64,000 nucleotides of DNA from Prorocentrum cordatum (Eukaryota > Sar > Dinophyceae > Prorocentrales > Prorocentraceae): assembly GCA_963575745.1 (NCBI GenBank), contig CAUYUJ010014339.1:184643-248642 (forward strand), in the 5' to 3' direction. The notes beneath the pieces are model-generated. The model was not told the DNA's origin. It ran no database searches and saw only the letters and a program-made list of their open reading frames with translations. The translations under genes and the position numbers were made by a program. This document shows positions 10,533 to 19,884 of this stretch, one piece after another. The stretch's first letter is position 1, and each line of letters opens with the position of its first letter.

Positions 10533-11158
10533 GTTGTCCCTGAGGCTGCTCGCCGCGCCCTCGCGGGTGATGCAGCCAGTGTTGTGCCTCTGCGCTGTGC
10601 GCGAGGGGCCCCCCGTGGGCGGCTGCCCGCTGCTTGGTCGAGCGATGGCGGCTCGAGGGAACCAGCTCCGCCCGGGGCGCGGAGCACCGGAGCGCAGGCC
10701 CTGGTTCCCAGGGGTTTTCGTGACCTGGGGGCCTGGCGCGTGTTTTCACGGAAGGCAGAGAGGCGATGATCAAGACTGCGCGCGGAAACGTCGGTGCTGA
10801 TCTTGGTCGCCAGCCACCTCGGTCATCGTGAATTCGTGGATCACCCTCGCGGATCGACGGCGGCTGGCAGGAACCATGACCAAGATCGGCGTCGACAAGG
10901 TCCCACGACATATTGATCACAGTCATTGTGCTGCTTCCCTCGATTGGAGGCCCCCGATACCCCTAGAGCCACGGCGTCGTGTGCCTGTTTCTTCTTCAAA
11001 GCGTGGACGCCAAGAATCTAGACACCTTCTTCGGGACAGCGCTCTTCATCACGGAGTGGCAGAGTGGCTCTTGCACGGCCCTGGGACCTGGCAAGGGCCT
11101 GGGGACCGAAAACGGCCAGAAATACGTTCGTCGCATAGCATGCGCAAGATGAGCAAGA
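10533..11158. other. No gene recognised
   Basis: GC-rich unique-looking DNA, open in several frames, with no domain or convincing coding bias. The phrase GACCAAGATCGGCGTCGACA near 10,880 and its partial inverse near 10,800 form an imperfect inverted pair. Confidence 0.4.
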
Positions 11159-11160
11159 GC

Positions 11161-11305
11161 CAAGGCTCCCAACTTCGCGCTTCGCGCTGCGCGAAGTGCG
11201 AATCACTTCGCGCTCTCGCGCCGCCTCCCAGGGGAGAAGAGGAGGAGGAAAGGTCGGAGCCGAACCGCGAAGCACGAATAACTTCGCACCCTCGAGGGCG
11301 CCCTT
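11161..11305. mobile_element. MITE-D copy (GGCTCCCAACTTCGCGC)
   Basis: Left arm GGCTCCCAACTTCGCGCTTC and right arm ACTTCGCACCCTCGAGGGCG with CCCTTG. The core has GCCGCCTCCCAGGGGAGAAG and an AGGAGGA stretch. One of five copies. Confidence 0.75.
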
Positions 11306-11307
11306 GG

Positions 11308-11468
11308 ACATGAGGATAAACTGTCGGAGGTCAGCGTGGATGTCTTGGATCGGGGCTGAAGCCTCTCCTGGCGAGCGGAGCGCGCCAGCGGCGGCGACGG
11401 AGGCGCCGCCAGGGAGACCAACACCGATCCAACACATCCGCGCGGACCTCATAACGTCTACGTGAATG
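11308..11468. mobile_element. MITE-C copy
   Basis: Arms GTCGGAGGTCAGCGTGGATG and CATCCGCGCGGACCTC; centre GGAGCGCGCC...GGAGGCGCCGCCAGGG. Confidence 0.65.
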
Positions 11469-11764
11469 CAGATGTTTCTTGTTCGTTCCGCAGTGCGAGT
11501 CCAAGGATCCCATGCATTGTTCCCTCGATAATCACGGGGTACCTGCGGATGCCCCGACCCGTTCCCCGAGGCTGTCTCTGCGTCCCGAGCCATTGCCTGC
11601 TGTCGCTCCTCGTGTCCCAGGAGGGTGCCCGGGGGCTGCAGCTGACGAGCAACCCGGGCGGGGGGGTCCTTGCTCCGCAGCGCGAGGGCCCCGCATGCAT
11701 TCGCGTCCACCGCCTGCCGAGGTCCCCGAAGATCGATCCCACGGGCGGTGATCATGGGCACATG

Positions 11765-11940
11765 CAGTCGGGGCGTTGACCTAAGGAACCCTAAATAAAG
11801 AACGAGGCCCCTTTTTTCCATAAGTTAAACTTCGATTTCCTATCGAAAACATAAGGAAAACCTGAGGCAAACTGTGAAACACTTAAGGAACGCGGAGCGC
11901 CTCCCCAACCAAAAAGGTTCCTTCTTCAGGGCCCCGACTG
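11765..11940. mobile_element. MITE-B copy
   Basis: Starts CAGTCGGGGCGTTGACC and ends GGCCCCGACTG. The right flank is TA, the left flank is TG (one change). Confidence 0.75.
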
Positions 11941-11986
11941 TACCCGCCTCGGACCGTCTTCGCTCCGCAGCTGGAAAGAGAAGAGA

Positions 11987-12122
11987 CGGCATGAACGGAA
12001 ACTTTCGACGGTCCACGCAGATTTCTCGGATCCGTGCAGGGGCGGCGTCGGAGGCGCCGCCAGGGGGGCCCAATGCAGATCCAAAACATCCGCGCGGACG
12101 TTGAAAGTTTACGTTCATGCCA
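11987..12122. mobile_element. MITE-C copy
   Basis: Inverted ends GGCATGAACGGAAACTTTCG and AAAGTTTACGTTCATGCC; centre GGGGCGGCGTCGGAGGCGCC. Confidence 0.7.
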
Positions 12123-12417
12123 TTGTTCTCTCCTTCGAGCAGCGCGAGCTTGCGCTTTCCCGCTCGCCGCCGCCAACTGCCGGTGATTCACAGAGGGGGG
12201 TACTCAGGGAAGGGGTCCCAAGGAGGTGCACCTCGAGCTTGGGACCCCAGCCCTCAGGACCCCATCATTGAACAAGCGAAATTGCTCACCTGAGTCTAAC
12301 AAAAAATGAGAGCGCAGGACGCACGCGATAGCTAGACGAAGACCACGGAGACCAGAAACGCATCGAATGCGCGAAGATCGACAGGAAGCGATCATGGACA
12401 CATGTAAAACAAAACAA

Positions 12418-12590
12418 AAACACGCCATAAACAAAAACTTGTGGCGCTCCGCGCGGATTCTCGGATCTGCGCCTGACTTCCCTCCCTGGCGCGCGGAGCG
12501 CGCCAGGGGCGGCCCCGGAGGCGCCGCTGGTGGGGCCCAGCGCGGATCTCAGAAATCCGCGCGGACCGTCGAAACTTTCTGTTTGTGCAG
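12418..12590. mobile_element. MITE-C copy
   Basis: Arms CTTGTGGCGCTCCGCGCGGA and TCCGCGCGGACCGTCGAAAC; centre GGCGCGCGGAGCGCGCCAGG. Confidence 0.75.
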
Positions 12591-12612
12591 CTGATGGACA
12601 AATCCCCGCCTC

Positions 12613-12797
12613 AGATTAACGGGCGAAGAACAACAGAAAATACTCTTTTTCACTGTCGGGGGCGCCTGCCCCTGGGCGGCTGGAATGTTTATACCCCTAC
12701 GGTGCCTCCGTAAGGATGTAAAACTTTCCAGCCGCCCTGGGACAGGCGCCCCCGACAGCGAAAGAGTTTATGTTCTACCGTACTTCGCCCGTTAATC
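12613..12797. mobile_element. Long near-perfect foldback element
   Basis: The left end GATTAACGGGCGAAG pairs with the right end CTTCGCCCGTTAATC. The inner arm CTGTCGGGGGCGCCTGCCCC...GGGCGGCTGGAA pairs with TTCCAGCCGCCC...GGCGCCCCCGACAG. About 80 bp per arm around a short loop at ACCCCTACGGTGCC. Seen once in the window. Confidence 0.75.
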
Positions 12798-12860
12798 GGA
12801 TCTTCTTCGCTCCGCAACGCGAGCGTGCGCTTTTCCCGCTCGCCGCCGCCAGCTCCTCAC

Positions 12861-12946
12861 CCGAGCATGGGCAGGCTGCGGACGCCGGCGGCCCGCAGCC
12901 GCGCCCTGCCGCTGTCGCTGAGGCGGTTGTCCCCCAGCCAGAGCTC
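12861..12946 (-). CDS. Leucine-rich-repeat exon (internal)
   Basis: Read on the minus strand from a GGCCGGCAG acceptor, the 86 bases encode ELWLGDNRLSDSGRARLRAA followed by GVRSLPMLG, ending at a canonical GG/GTGAGG donor. LxLxxNxLxDxG is the ribonuclease-inhibitor (RNI) type of leucine-rich repeat, usually a protein-protein interaction scaffold. Nearly all third codon positions are G or C, while the flanks are not coding-like. The exon ends in phase 2. MITE-C copies lie about 270 bp away on either side. No partner exon is near; the best candidate preceding exon is at 38.67-38.80 kb, which ends in phase 0 with GALPRLQ and would join as LQ/ELWLGDN. The rest of the gene is not recognised, so it could equally be a stranded pseudogene piece. 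Confidence 0.55.
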
Positions 12947-13117
12947 CTGCCGGCCGCGCTCGGGGAGTGCTCTTCGGGCGCGGAGGAGGCGGGCCCCCGG
13001 AGGGAGGGGCCCTGGGCAGCCAGGACGAGGGCAAACAAGAACTCGGGCGAGGGCAACCCGAGAATCTCTGAGAACTGGCGGCCCTGGTGCCAGGACGAGG
13101 ACGGAAGAAGACAAACT

Positions 13118-13252
13118 GCCATGAACATCAACTGTTGGCGCTCCGAGCGGATTTTCTCGGATCTGCGCTGGACCCCCCTCCCTGGCGCGCCAGGGGGGCC
13201 AATGCGGCAAGAAATCAGCGCTAAGCGCTCAAATATTATGTTCATGGCGTTT
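13118..13252. mobile_element. MITE-C copy
   Basis: Inverted ends GCCATGAACATCAACTGTTG and AATATTATGTTCATGGC; centre CCCTGGCGCGCCAGGGGG. It is one of the shorter members. Confidence 0.7.
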
Positions 13253-13439
13253 TCGTTCTTCGAGAGGATCGAGTCGGGTGGGGATAACTCCTGGAGGATA
13301 GCTTCGGGTCCTGGAGGGAGGAGAGGCCAGCACGAGGATAAGTTCGCCGATGGGAGGGATCGCCTCCTTCCGCCCCCTCTCGCCGAGCGATGCTCGGGTC
13401 CTGGGCATAAGCCGAGGCCAGGGCGAGGCTGCTCCCCTG

Positions 13440-13600
13440 AAGGACAGAGGGGCCGTGGGTAGGACGAAGCCAGGAAGAGGATGTATTCGGGTGAGGATAA
13501 CTCGAGATCTCTGAGATCTGGCGGCTCTGGAGCCAGGACGAAGATAGAGTCGGGTGAGGATAACTCGAGGATCTCTGAGACCCGGCGGCTCTGGAGGTTA
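13440..13600. repeat. Tandem repeat TCGGGTGAGGATAACTCGAG, about 65 bp
   Basis: Units with TCGGGTGAGGATAACTCGAG...TCTGAGATCTGGCGGCTCTGG repeat two to three times. A single related unit occurs at about 7650-7725. The phrase also appears diverged at 13,262-13,400. Confidence 0.6.
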
Positions 13601-13783
13601 TCTCGGGCGCCGCGGCCATCTCAGAGAGGAACGCTCTCCGAGAGCGTTCCAGAAAACTCTGGGACGAATTGTTCCTCGTCCTAGCCCCGTCCGACTGGAG
13701 ACTTGTGCTGCTCTTGTTGGGAGGCAACTGCTGTAAGGTCTTCATTGCAGGGACTGAGTGCTACCCAGCCAGAGTCCACTAAT

Positions 13784-13916
13784 CAAGGGCTCCCAACTTC
13801 GCGCTTCGCGCTGCGCGAAGCGCGAAGTGCGAATAACTTCGCGCTCTCGCGCCGCCTCCCAAGGGAGAAGAGGAGGATGAGGAGGAATCGGAGCCGAACC
13901 GCGAGGCGCGCCCTTG
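13784..13916. mobile_element. MITE-D copy
   Basis: Left arm AAGGGCTCCCAACTTCGCGC; right arm reduced to GAGGCGCGCCCTTG. The flanking CTACCCAGCCAGAGTCCACTA occurs on both sides (13,759-13,779 and 13,919-13,939), a direct repeat of about 21 bp with the element between its copies. Confidence 0.75.
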
Positions 13917-14082
13917 ATGCTACCCAGCCAGAGTCCACTAAAGCGGCTGACGCCAAATTCGGCCGACTGTAAAGCTGGATCAGACGGGATTGCGCCAGTC
14001 TAGGCCTTCGACCGCCAGCGCCGATGTTGAACCTAACCAAGGAGCGGGCCGTGGGAGGAAACCCACCCATCCATCGTAATGT

Positions 14083-14291
14083 TGGACGCCCGAAATGGGT
14101 ACGGAAAGAATGGGTGCAATGCCCAACAACAAGTGTTGTCCCAAACCAACAGCGGCCGCTGTTGGGCAAGCGGCCTTCTGTCTCAAATGGACACAGGCCG
14201 CGGCGGCGCAGACAGCGAGTCCTGTTCAAAATGAGCCAGAACTGCTGTCGGGCATTATACCCATTATTTCCGTACCCATTTCGTTCGTGCC
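14083..14291. mobile_element. MITE-N copy
   Basis: Left GGACGCCCGAAATGGGTACG, right ATTTCCGTACCCATTTCG. Interior CAACAGCGGCCGCTGTTGGG as in the copy at 5.6 kb. Confidence 0.7.
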
Positions 14292-14463
14292 AAGTAATAC
14301 AACATTCCCATGCAGAAGTGTTCCGTCTTTCGGGCCTCCAGGGGCCCTCGCCGGGCCCCGGGACCCGGGACCGTCAAAGCACGACACGGCATGCGGAGCC
14401 AGCCCTGGGAAGAAGGGTCGGAACGTCTGGGCCCCCTTGTTCAATTCTCTATTAACTAGATTT

Positions 14464-14489
14464 GTATATATATATATATATATATGCAC
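14464..14489. repeat. (TA)n microsatellite
   Basis: About 12 TA dinucleotides. AT-rich DNA follows to the next MITE-B. Confidence 0.85.
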
Positions 14490-14563
14490 AAACATGCTAT
14501 ACGTTATTGTTTAACATAAATTTGTTGTTTAATCATGTGGCACAAACATTCATTAACAAATTA

Positions 14564-14737
14564 CAGTCGGGGGCTTGACCGAAGGAACCCAAAACAAGGA
14601 AGGGGGGCCTTTGTCCATAAGTTGAACTTCAATTTCGTATCGAAAACCTAAGGAAAACCTAAGGCAAGCTGCGAAATCATTAAGGAACACGGAGCCCCTC
14701 CCCAACGAAAAGGGTTCCTTCTTCAGGGCCCCGACTG
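14564..14737. mobile_element. MITE-B copy
   Basis: Starts CAGTCGGGGGCTTGACC and ends GGGCCCCGACTG. Left flank TA; the right flank runs straight into a TG/TA microsatellite. Confidence 0.75.
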
Positions 14738-14738
14738 T

Positions 14739-14785
14739 GTGTATATATATATATATACATATATATGTGTGTGTATGTATATATC
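14739..14785. repeat. (TA)n/(TG)n microsatellite at MITE-B end
   Basis: Alternating TATATA and TGTGTG directly at the MITE-B right terminus, so the element sits at or has seeded a microsatellite. Confidence 0.8.
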
Positions 14786-14962
14786 GAAAAACAAAAAACG
14801 CGACGTCGGGGTCTGGCGCAGAGGAAGACGGGTGGTGCGCGCAGGGTCGCCACACGGAGTGCGGCGGTGGTGGTCTTGTCGATGCCACACGGAGTATCGT
14901 GCTGTTCGAGACGGGCCCACGCGCAGGATGCGAGCGGGCACGGGATCCACCAAGTTCAGTGG

Positions 14963-15132
14963 AGGAGGAGGAGGAAGCAGACGAGGAGGAGGTGGAGGAG
15001 GAGGAGGAGGAGGAGGGAGAGGGGGAGGAGGCGGAGGAGGAGGAGAAGGAGGGGGAGGAGGAGGAGGAGGGGGAGGAGGAGGAGGAGGAGGAGGAGGAGG
15101 AGGAGGAAGCAGACGAGGAGGTGGAGGAGGAG
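14963..15132. repeat. (GGA)n tract
   Basis: GAG/GGA repeat of about 170 bp with GCAGACGAG interruptions. It directly abuts the MITE-I at 15,136. Confidence 0.9.
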
Positions 15133-15135
15133 CTT

Positions 15136-15306
15136 TCGGGGATGGACAGAATCCGCTTTCGTAAAGCGTGGTGTGGTGAAAACGACCTCGGGCCCAAACC
15201 TGGCGGGCGCGGGCCCGGAAAAGGACGGCCGCGGCGCCCTCTCGAGAACCGAGAACGGACAAGTCACTAATTGATGTGCCAGGGTGTGGGTTCTGTCCAC
15301 CCCCCA
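15136..15306. mobile_element. MITE-I copy
   Basis: Starts TCGGGGATGGACAG and ends GTTCTGTCCACCCCC, with interior CAAACCTGGCGGGCGCGGGC, CGGCCGCGGCGCCCTCTCGA and CACTAATTGATGTG. Confidence 0.75.
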
Positions 15307-15497
15307 TTCTTTTGGGGCATCCATGAGGGCTCCTGTTCCTTGCGTGGCGCAGAGCTTTCATGCGGAAAAGGCCAAATGAGGGTGCGGCATTGAGCCTAGC
15401 CTTGAGTGGCACCGAGAGGGGGAATGGTAGCGGAGTGGTCGCGCGCGCCCGCCATTCTGGCCTCAGCGGTGAGGGCCTCAGGTGGCCGCCATGCCGC

Positions 15498-15875
15498 CTA
15501 GGGGCTGAATGCTGCCCCATGAGGTGAGTGTGCCTCACTTTGCGGCGTAAGGCCAGACCTCTCCAAGATACGTCTCTTGCGCTCTTCGTCTTCCTGCTCC
15601 TCGGCCTCCTCTGCTTCCAGGACGGACTTCCGGACGTGCTTCACGTAGGTGGGAATCACGATAATCGGTATCACGGTGGCCATCAGGATCTTAGGCACAA
15701 GGCCTTGGTATCCCACGTTGTACCGGTGCCCAATGACGTCGAAGGCCAGCGTGAAGCAATGCTCCCAACTCCACGCTGCCACGAGAGAAAGACCGCTGAC
15801 AGTGATGTTGTTCGTCTCCCGTGCGGTATCGCTTGTCACTTTGCCTTGGAGGATCACAAATCCGCCGTCGCGCCT
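15498..15875 (-). CDS. Probable last exon of a multi-pass membrane protein
   Basis: The minus-strand frame is open from a TAG just above 15,875 to a TAG at 15,498. It encodes about 125 residues with two hydrophobic segments, ITVSGLSLVAAWSWEHCFTL and GLVPKILMATVIPIIVIPTY, then a charged tail VLEAEEAEEQEDEERKRR likely to be cytoplasmic coiled coil. There is no good ATG, so an upstream exon is expected; CCTAG/AGG at about 15,876 is one possible acceptor. The style (Trp-rich membrane segments, acidic tail) fits the membrane exon at 25.45-26.98 kb, same strand and upstream in transcript order, so both may belong to one gene with a 9.6-kb repeat-filled intron. I recognise no named family; function unknown. 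Confidence 0.6.
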   Translation of the reverse strand, partial: RRDGGFVILQGKVTSDTARETNNITVSGLSLVAAWSWEHCFTLAFDVIGHRYNVGYQGLVPKILMATVIPIIVIPTYVKHVRKSVLEAEEAEEQEDEERKRRILERSGLTPQSEAHSPHGAAFSP

Positions 15876-17436
15876 CTAGGCGCAACTCTCAGCAATGTTC
15901 GTCCGACTACTTGGTTTTGAGATTTCTTAAATTGCGATTGGCAGGGTTTTCCAGCATTCGCGGGGAATATCTGAAGCTCCTTGGTAGACGGGATTTGGGA
16001 ATCGATACCCGTCGGTCGGAAGGAGTGGCTGGAAACATGGAGTAGGAATACGTTGGACGTAGCTTGAGTCTCCGCCCGCACCCTGAATGCGGAGGAAGAG
16101 GGCCTAAACTAGACTCTTGAAGTAGGAAAACGCCTAAACTAGATTGAGATCTGGATATCAAACCACCTAAACTTTCAACGACCGTCGTGTCATCACATCC
16201 GCCACCGTGCTCTGAAGCCCTCTTGGGCGCCAAGTGGACCGTATTTGTGGACCTCGGCAACAGCCCAAGATGCCCAAATCGCCGAAATCCTCAGAGCGTG
16301 AGCCAGACCAGGAATTCAACGAGCCTGGTCTCTGCGTCAAAACCATCCATACGGCTCCAGAGGCACTCAATATTGCCCAAGACGGCCCGTGAGGTCCAAG
16401 AGGGCCAAAGCGGCCCCACACAGGGGCCAGAGAGGGAACCCGAACTGACATTGCGAACCCATTTCCCTAAGATGGCCCCCGAGACTGCGGGCAGAGGCCC
16501 CCAGGAAGTACCCCCAAGGCCCTAAGAAACACCCGAGCTTCCGCCCAATGGGCTTCCAGTACGCTTCTTCTCCACGACTCAGACAAGGTGGCGGGATAGG
16601 CTGAAGATAGGAGCGGTCAGCTGCCAATCGACTAATTCGGAGCGGGTCTGGTATCGAGTCGTGCCGCATCGGTGCGGAGTCGGAACCGAATGGAATCGGC
16701 CGCTTCAAAATACACAGCACGCCTCATCCGAGGGTCAACATCAAATTAAATCAAACCGACCTGAATCAATATTGAATTGAATCGATTGGATCGAAATGGG
16801 CCCTGGAAGGCCACTACATATAGGGAGTCGTGACGGCCCTGAGTAAAGCCCAATGTGGCTCCACCGTGAGTCAACATCGCCAAGGCTAGCATCCAAAACG
16901 GCTGGCCAAACTTCGAAGCCGTATCTGCCTCCGTGGTGGCCCCAATGAAGCCCGAATGGTGCCTTGGAGGCTCAACAGAGGCCGCATAACCGTTCACAGA
17001 AGCCCTTGAGATCCGAAACATGGTATCGAATACCCGTTTTTGGTGTCCGTTCAATGGGAACCTGCGTGGCCCCGGGCACTGTCCAATTTGGGCCTGATGT
17101 GGACCTGATTTGGAACAAATTCGGACTGGATTCGGACCAGACTTGGACTGAATTCGTGGGGGCAAGGAGAACGAGGAGGGGGAGGGGGAACCGGAGGGGA
17201 GAGGAGGAGCAGGAGGATGGGCCAAATGCGGTCCCCACGCTGTCCGAATGCAGGAAACGCTGATTTCAATGTCGCCGCCCAAGGCTCCCATGAACAGACA
17301 TCGAACCCGTTGGTTGGGGCACGCGTCTGGCCCCCTCCCCCCTCCCAACGCACGCAAATTTGCAGCCCCCCCCCCCTCGCCGCAAACGCCGCCAACCGCT
17401 ATCCAGAGCCCCACAGACATCCCCAGAGAGTCTCTC
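15876..17436. other. Repeat-poor stretch, no gene recognised
   Basis: Lower GC than its surroundings and free of obvious MITEs. 16,200-16,530 carries V-type CCAAGACGGCCC / AAGAGGGCC phrases. Frames are open but without coding bias. If the two membrane-protein exons are one gene, this is intron. Confidence 0.4.
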
Positions 17437-17603
17437 ATCAAGGGCTCCCAACGTCGCGCTTCGCGCGGCGCGAGGGCGCGAAGTGCGAAGAACTTCGCGC
17501 CCTCGCGCCGCCTCCCCAGGGGAGAGGAGGAGGAGGAAGGATCGGAGCCGCACCGCGAGGCGCGAATGACCTCGCGCCCTCGGGGGCCCGAGGGCGCCCC
17601 TTG
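17437..17603. mobile_element. MITE-D copy
   Basis: TCAAGGGCTCCCAACGTCGCG at left, GAGGGCGCCCCTTG at right, with the GAGGAGGAGGAAGGATCGGAGC core. Confidence 0.75.
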
Positions 17604-17610
17604 CTCATTT

Positions 17611-17777
17611 AGGGGGCAAACAAACCTACCTCGCTTTTGACCACCCTCGCTTCCAAGAGGTACCAAGCGATGCCAAATTGCAGCCTGTACTGGTCAGGCC
17701 GCTTGACGAGGAGGCGCATGGTATGGCTTGGTTTTCCCTGGGAGCGAGAGCGGGGTAGGTAATTCACGCTCTGATGA
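17611..17777. mobile_element. MITE-O copy
   Basis: Nearly identical to 4890-5056 (only scattered substitutions over about 167 bp), so this family was recently active or is conserved. The MITE-D ends just 7 bp before it. Confidence 0.65.
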
Positions 17778-18363
17778 TTGGCCCACGAGGGTCAGAGATG
17801 GCCGCAGCATGGCACGGAGACTACCCCAAGAGGCCCTCCAAAGGGCCCACGCAAAGAAGGCAGACGACAACAAGTGGCGCCAAGAGGCCCCGGTGTCATG
17901 GGTTGCAAGTTTCTGGTGCGCTCGCCTCTTCGGGCGTCGCAGCCTCGAAGACGGCGCAGAGGGCACCCAGGATCCCCCCCGAGACGGCAGCACGATATCA
18001 ACCCAATGGAGCCCACGAGGGGGCCAAGACGGTCCAAGTCGGGCGCACACTAATCAGCACGGATTGGGGATCCCTGGCTCTGGCGCGTCGGCGCCAGATC
18101 CACGCACCAGGGGAACAAAAACCCGAACCAGTGCGCCGATGCCGCTTGACTCTGCGACGGAGGGCACCGATCCTGCACGGAAGCGAAGGCCGCCGCAAAT
18201 CCACGCTTCATCCACGATAGCGCTTCCTCGACCAGGGCCCTCATCGCAATCCTCATCCGCTTCCCCTCTCTGCGATCTCCGCGCCAACGCGGGGGCATCG
18301 CAGGAGCGACACAAAGAACGGCGCCTTGCGCGAGATGGCATGGCGACCTTACGCGGTGGCTTA
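17778..18363. repeat. V-type degenerate repeat and unassigned DNA
   Basis: AAGAGGCCCTCCAAAGGGCC, AAGAGGCCCCGG and GGGGGCCAAGACGGTCC phrases to about 18,030, then GC-rich DNA with no recognised gene. Confidence 0.35.
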
Positions 18364-18539
18364 CAGTCGGGGCGTTGACCTAAGGAACCCTAAATAAGGA
18401 ACAAGGCTCCTATTTTCCATAAGTTAAACTTCGACTTCACATCGAAAACCTAAGGAAAACCTAAGGCAAGCTGCGAAACTATCAAGGAACACGGAGCCCC
18501 TCCCCAACGAAAAGGGTTCCTTCTTCAGGGCACCGACTG
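18364..18539. mobile_element. MITE-B copy
   Basis: CAGTCGGGGCGTTGACC to GGCACCGACTG, TA on both sides. The closest relative by eye is the 14.56-kb copy. Confidence 0.8.
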
Positions 18540-18696
18540 TATTTGGGCCACCAGCGTTGCACGCCACATTGGAGACGAGGGCGCTTACATGCGTTCTCAC
18601 GCCTGCACCGCTCACCTGTCAACGGGGATGCTCCTCCGGACACCGCCGCAAGAGCCAGAGCGAGGAGCCGACCGACAGATGCCCAACACTAGAGGC

Positions 18697-18899
18697 CTCC
18701 TAGATGGGGTCGGAGGATCGAGCCGCATCGGCGATGCATCGCCGATGCATTCGCAATGCACCCGCGACGCCAGCGATGCATCGGCAACGTCGGCGTGAAG
18801 AAAATCGGGCTCTACATCCAGCCGCATCGCCGATGCATCGCCGATGCATCGGCGATCTGGCGAAGCCCTTCGACCCCATCTGCTCCGACCCCATCTGGG
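18697..18899. mobile_element. MITE-E copy
   Basis: CTAGATGGGGTCGGAGGATC at left, CGACCCCATCTGGGAGG at right; dense GCATCGCCGATGCATCGGCG interior. Confidence 0.75.
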
Positions 18900-19134
18900 A
18901 GGCCTAGAAACACGGCCCAAGACTGGCCAATATCGCCCCGTGAGTTGGGGAACAACTCCTGGCGGGTCGTCGCAAGAACGATGAAGGGCGATGAAGCCCG
19001 ACGAACGCGCCAGTAAGTCGGACTCACCCGGAGTAGGTCCAAAATTCAACACGACTGAGCCGACTTAGCAAGATTAAAAGATTATGCCGGATTAGGCCGG
19101 TTCCCGGTCACAGATATAACAAGAGTTTCATCCC

Positions 19135-19575
19135 GAGCTGACGCCATAATGACTGACGCCATTCAGACCCGGGAGGGGGGAGGGGGGGGGAGCTCGCTCA
19201 AGCTTCGCTCTGTCGGGGGGGGAGGGGGCTGACGCCATAGCTGACGCCATTCAGGCCCAGGAGGGGGGAAGGGGGGGGGGAGGGGGTGACGCCATGGCTG
19301 ACGCCATGGCCCGGGAGGGAGGAGTCGGGGGGGATGGGGAGGGCTGACGCCATGGCTGACGCCATTCAGGCGCGGGACGGGGGGGGGAGGAGCTCTCGCC
19401 TCACTCTGTCGGGGGGGGGGGGGGGCTGACGCCATGGCTGGCGCCATTCAGGCTCGGGAGAGGAGAGGAGGGGGGGAGGCCCGACGCCATGGCTGACGCC
19501 ATTCACGCCCGGGAAGGGGGAGTCGAGGGGGCGGGGGCCGACGCCGTGGCTGACGCCATTCAGGCCCAGAAGGTG
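19135..19575. repeat. GCTGACGCCAT tandem repeat, about 7 units
   Basis: Units of roughly 60-75 bp, each with GCTGACGCCATGGCTGACGC then CATTCAGGCCCGGGAGG and a poly-G stretch of variable length. The G-run length drives the unit-length variation. No gene seen from 18,900 to 19,134 or 19,576 to 19,884. Confidence 0.8.
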
Positions 19576-19884
19576 GGAGGGGACATCCCATCTCTATCTT
19601 ATGAGGATGTCTCGAGCGAGTGCTCCACTCTTCAACATAAAATGTCATCCGTTGCAAGCAGAATCGGTAGCACCCCGGATCGGCGGCCCTGGCGACAGGC
19701 CACTACCATAACAAGAGTTCCATCCCAACATGAGGGCCCGAGAGGCCATCTGAAGGAACCCAAGACGGCCAAAAGAAAGACTCAAGGGAGCTCTAAACGC
19801 TCCCACATTGCGCACAAACGAAAATTAGCCTAGCGAAAGACCCAAACATATGCAATCGTGAACACCGTCGTTGTATGCACCGCA

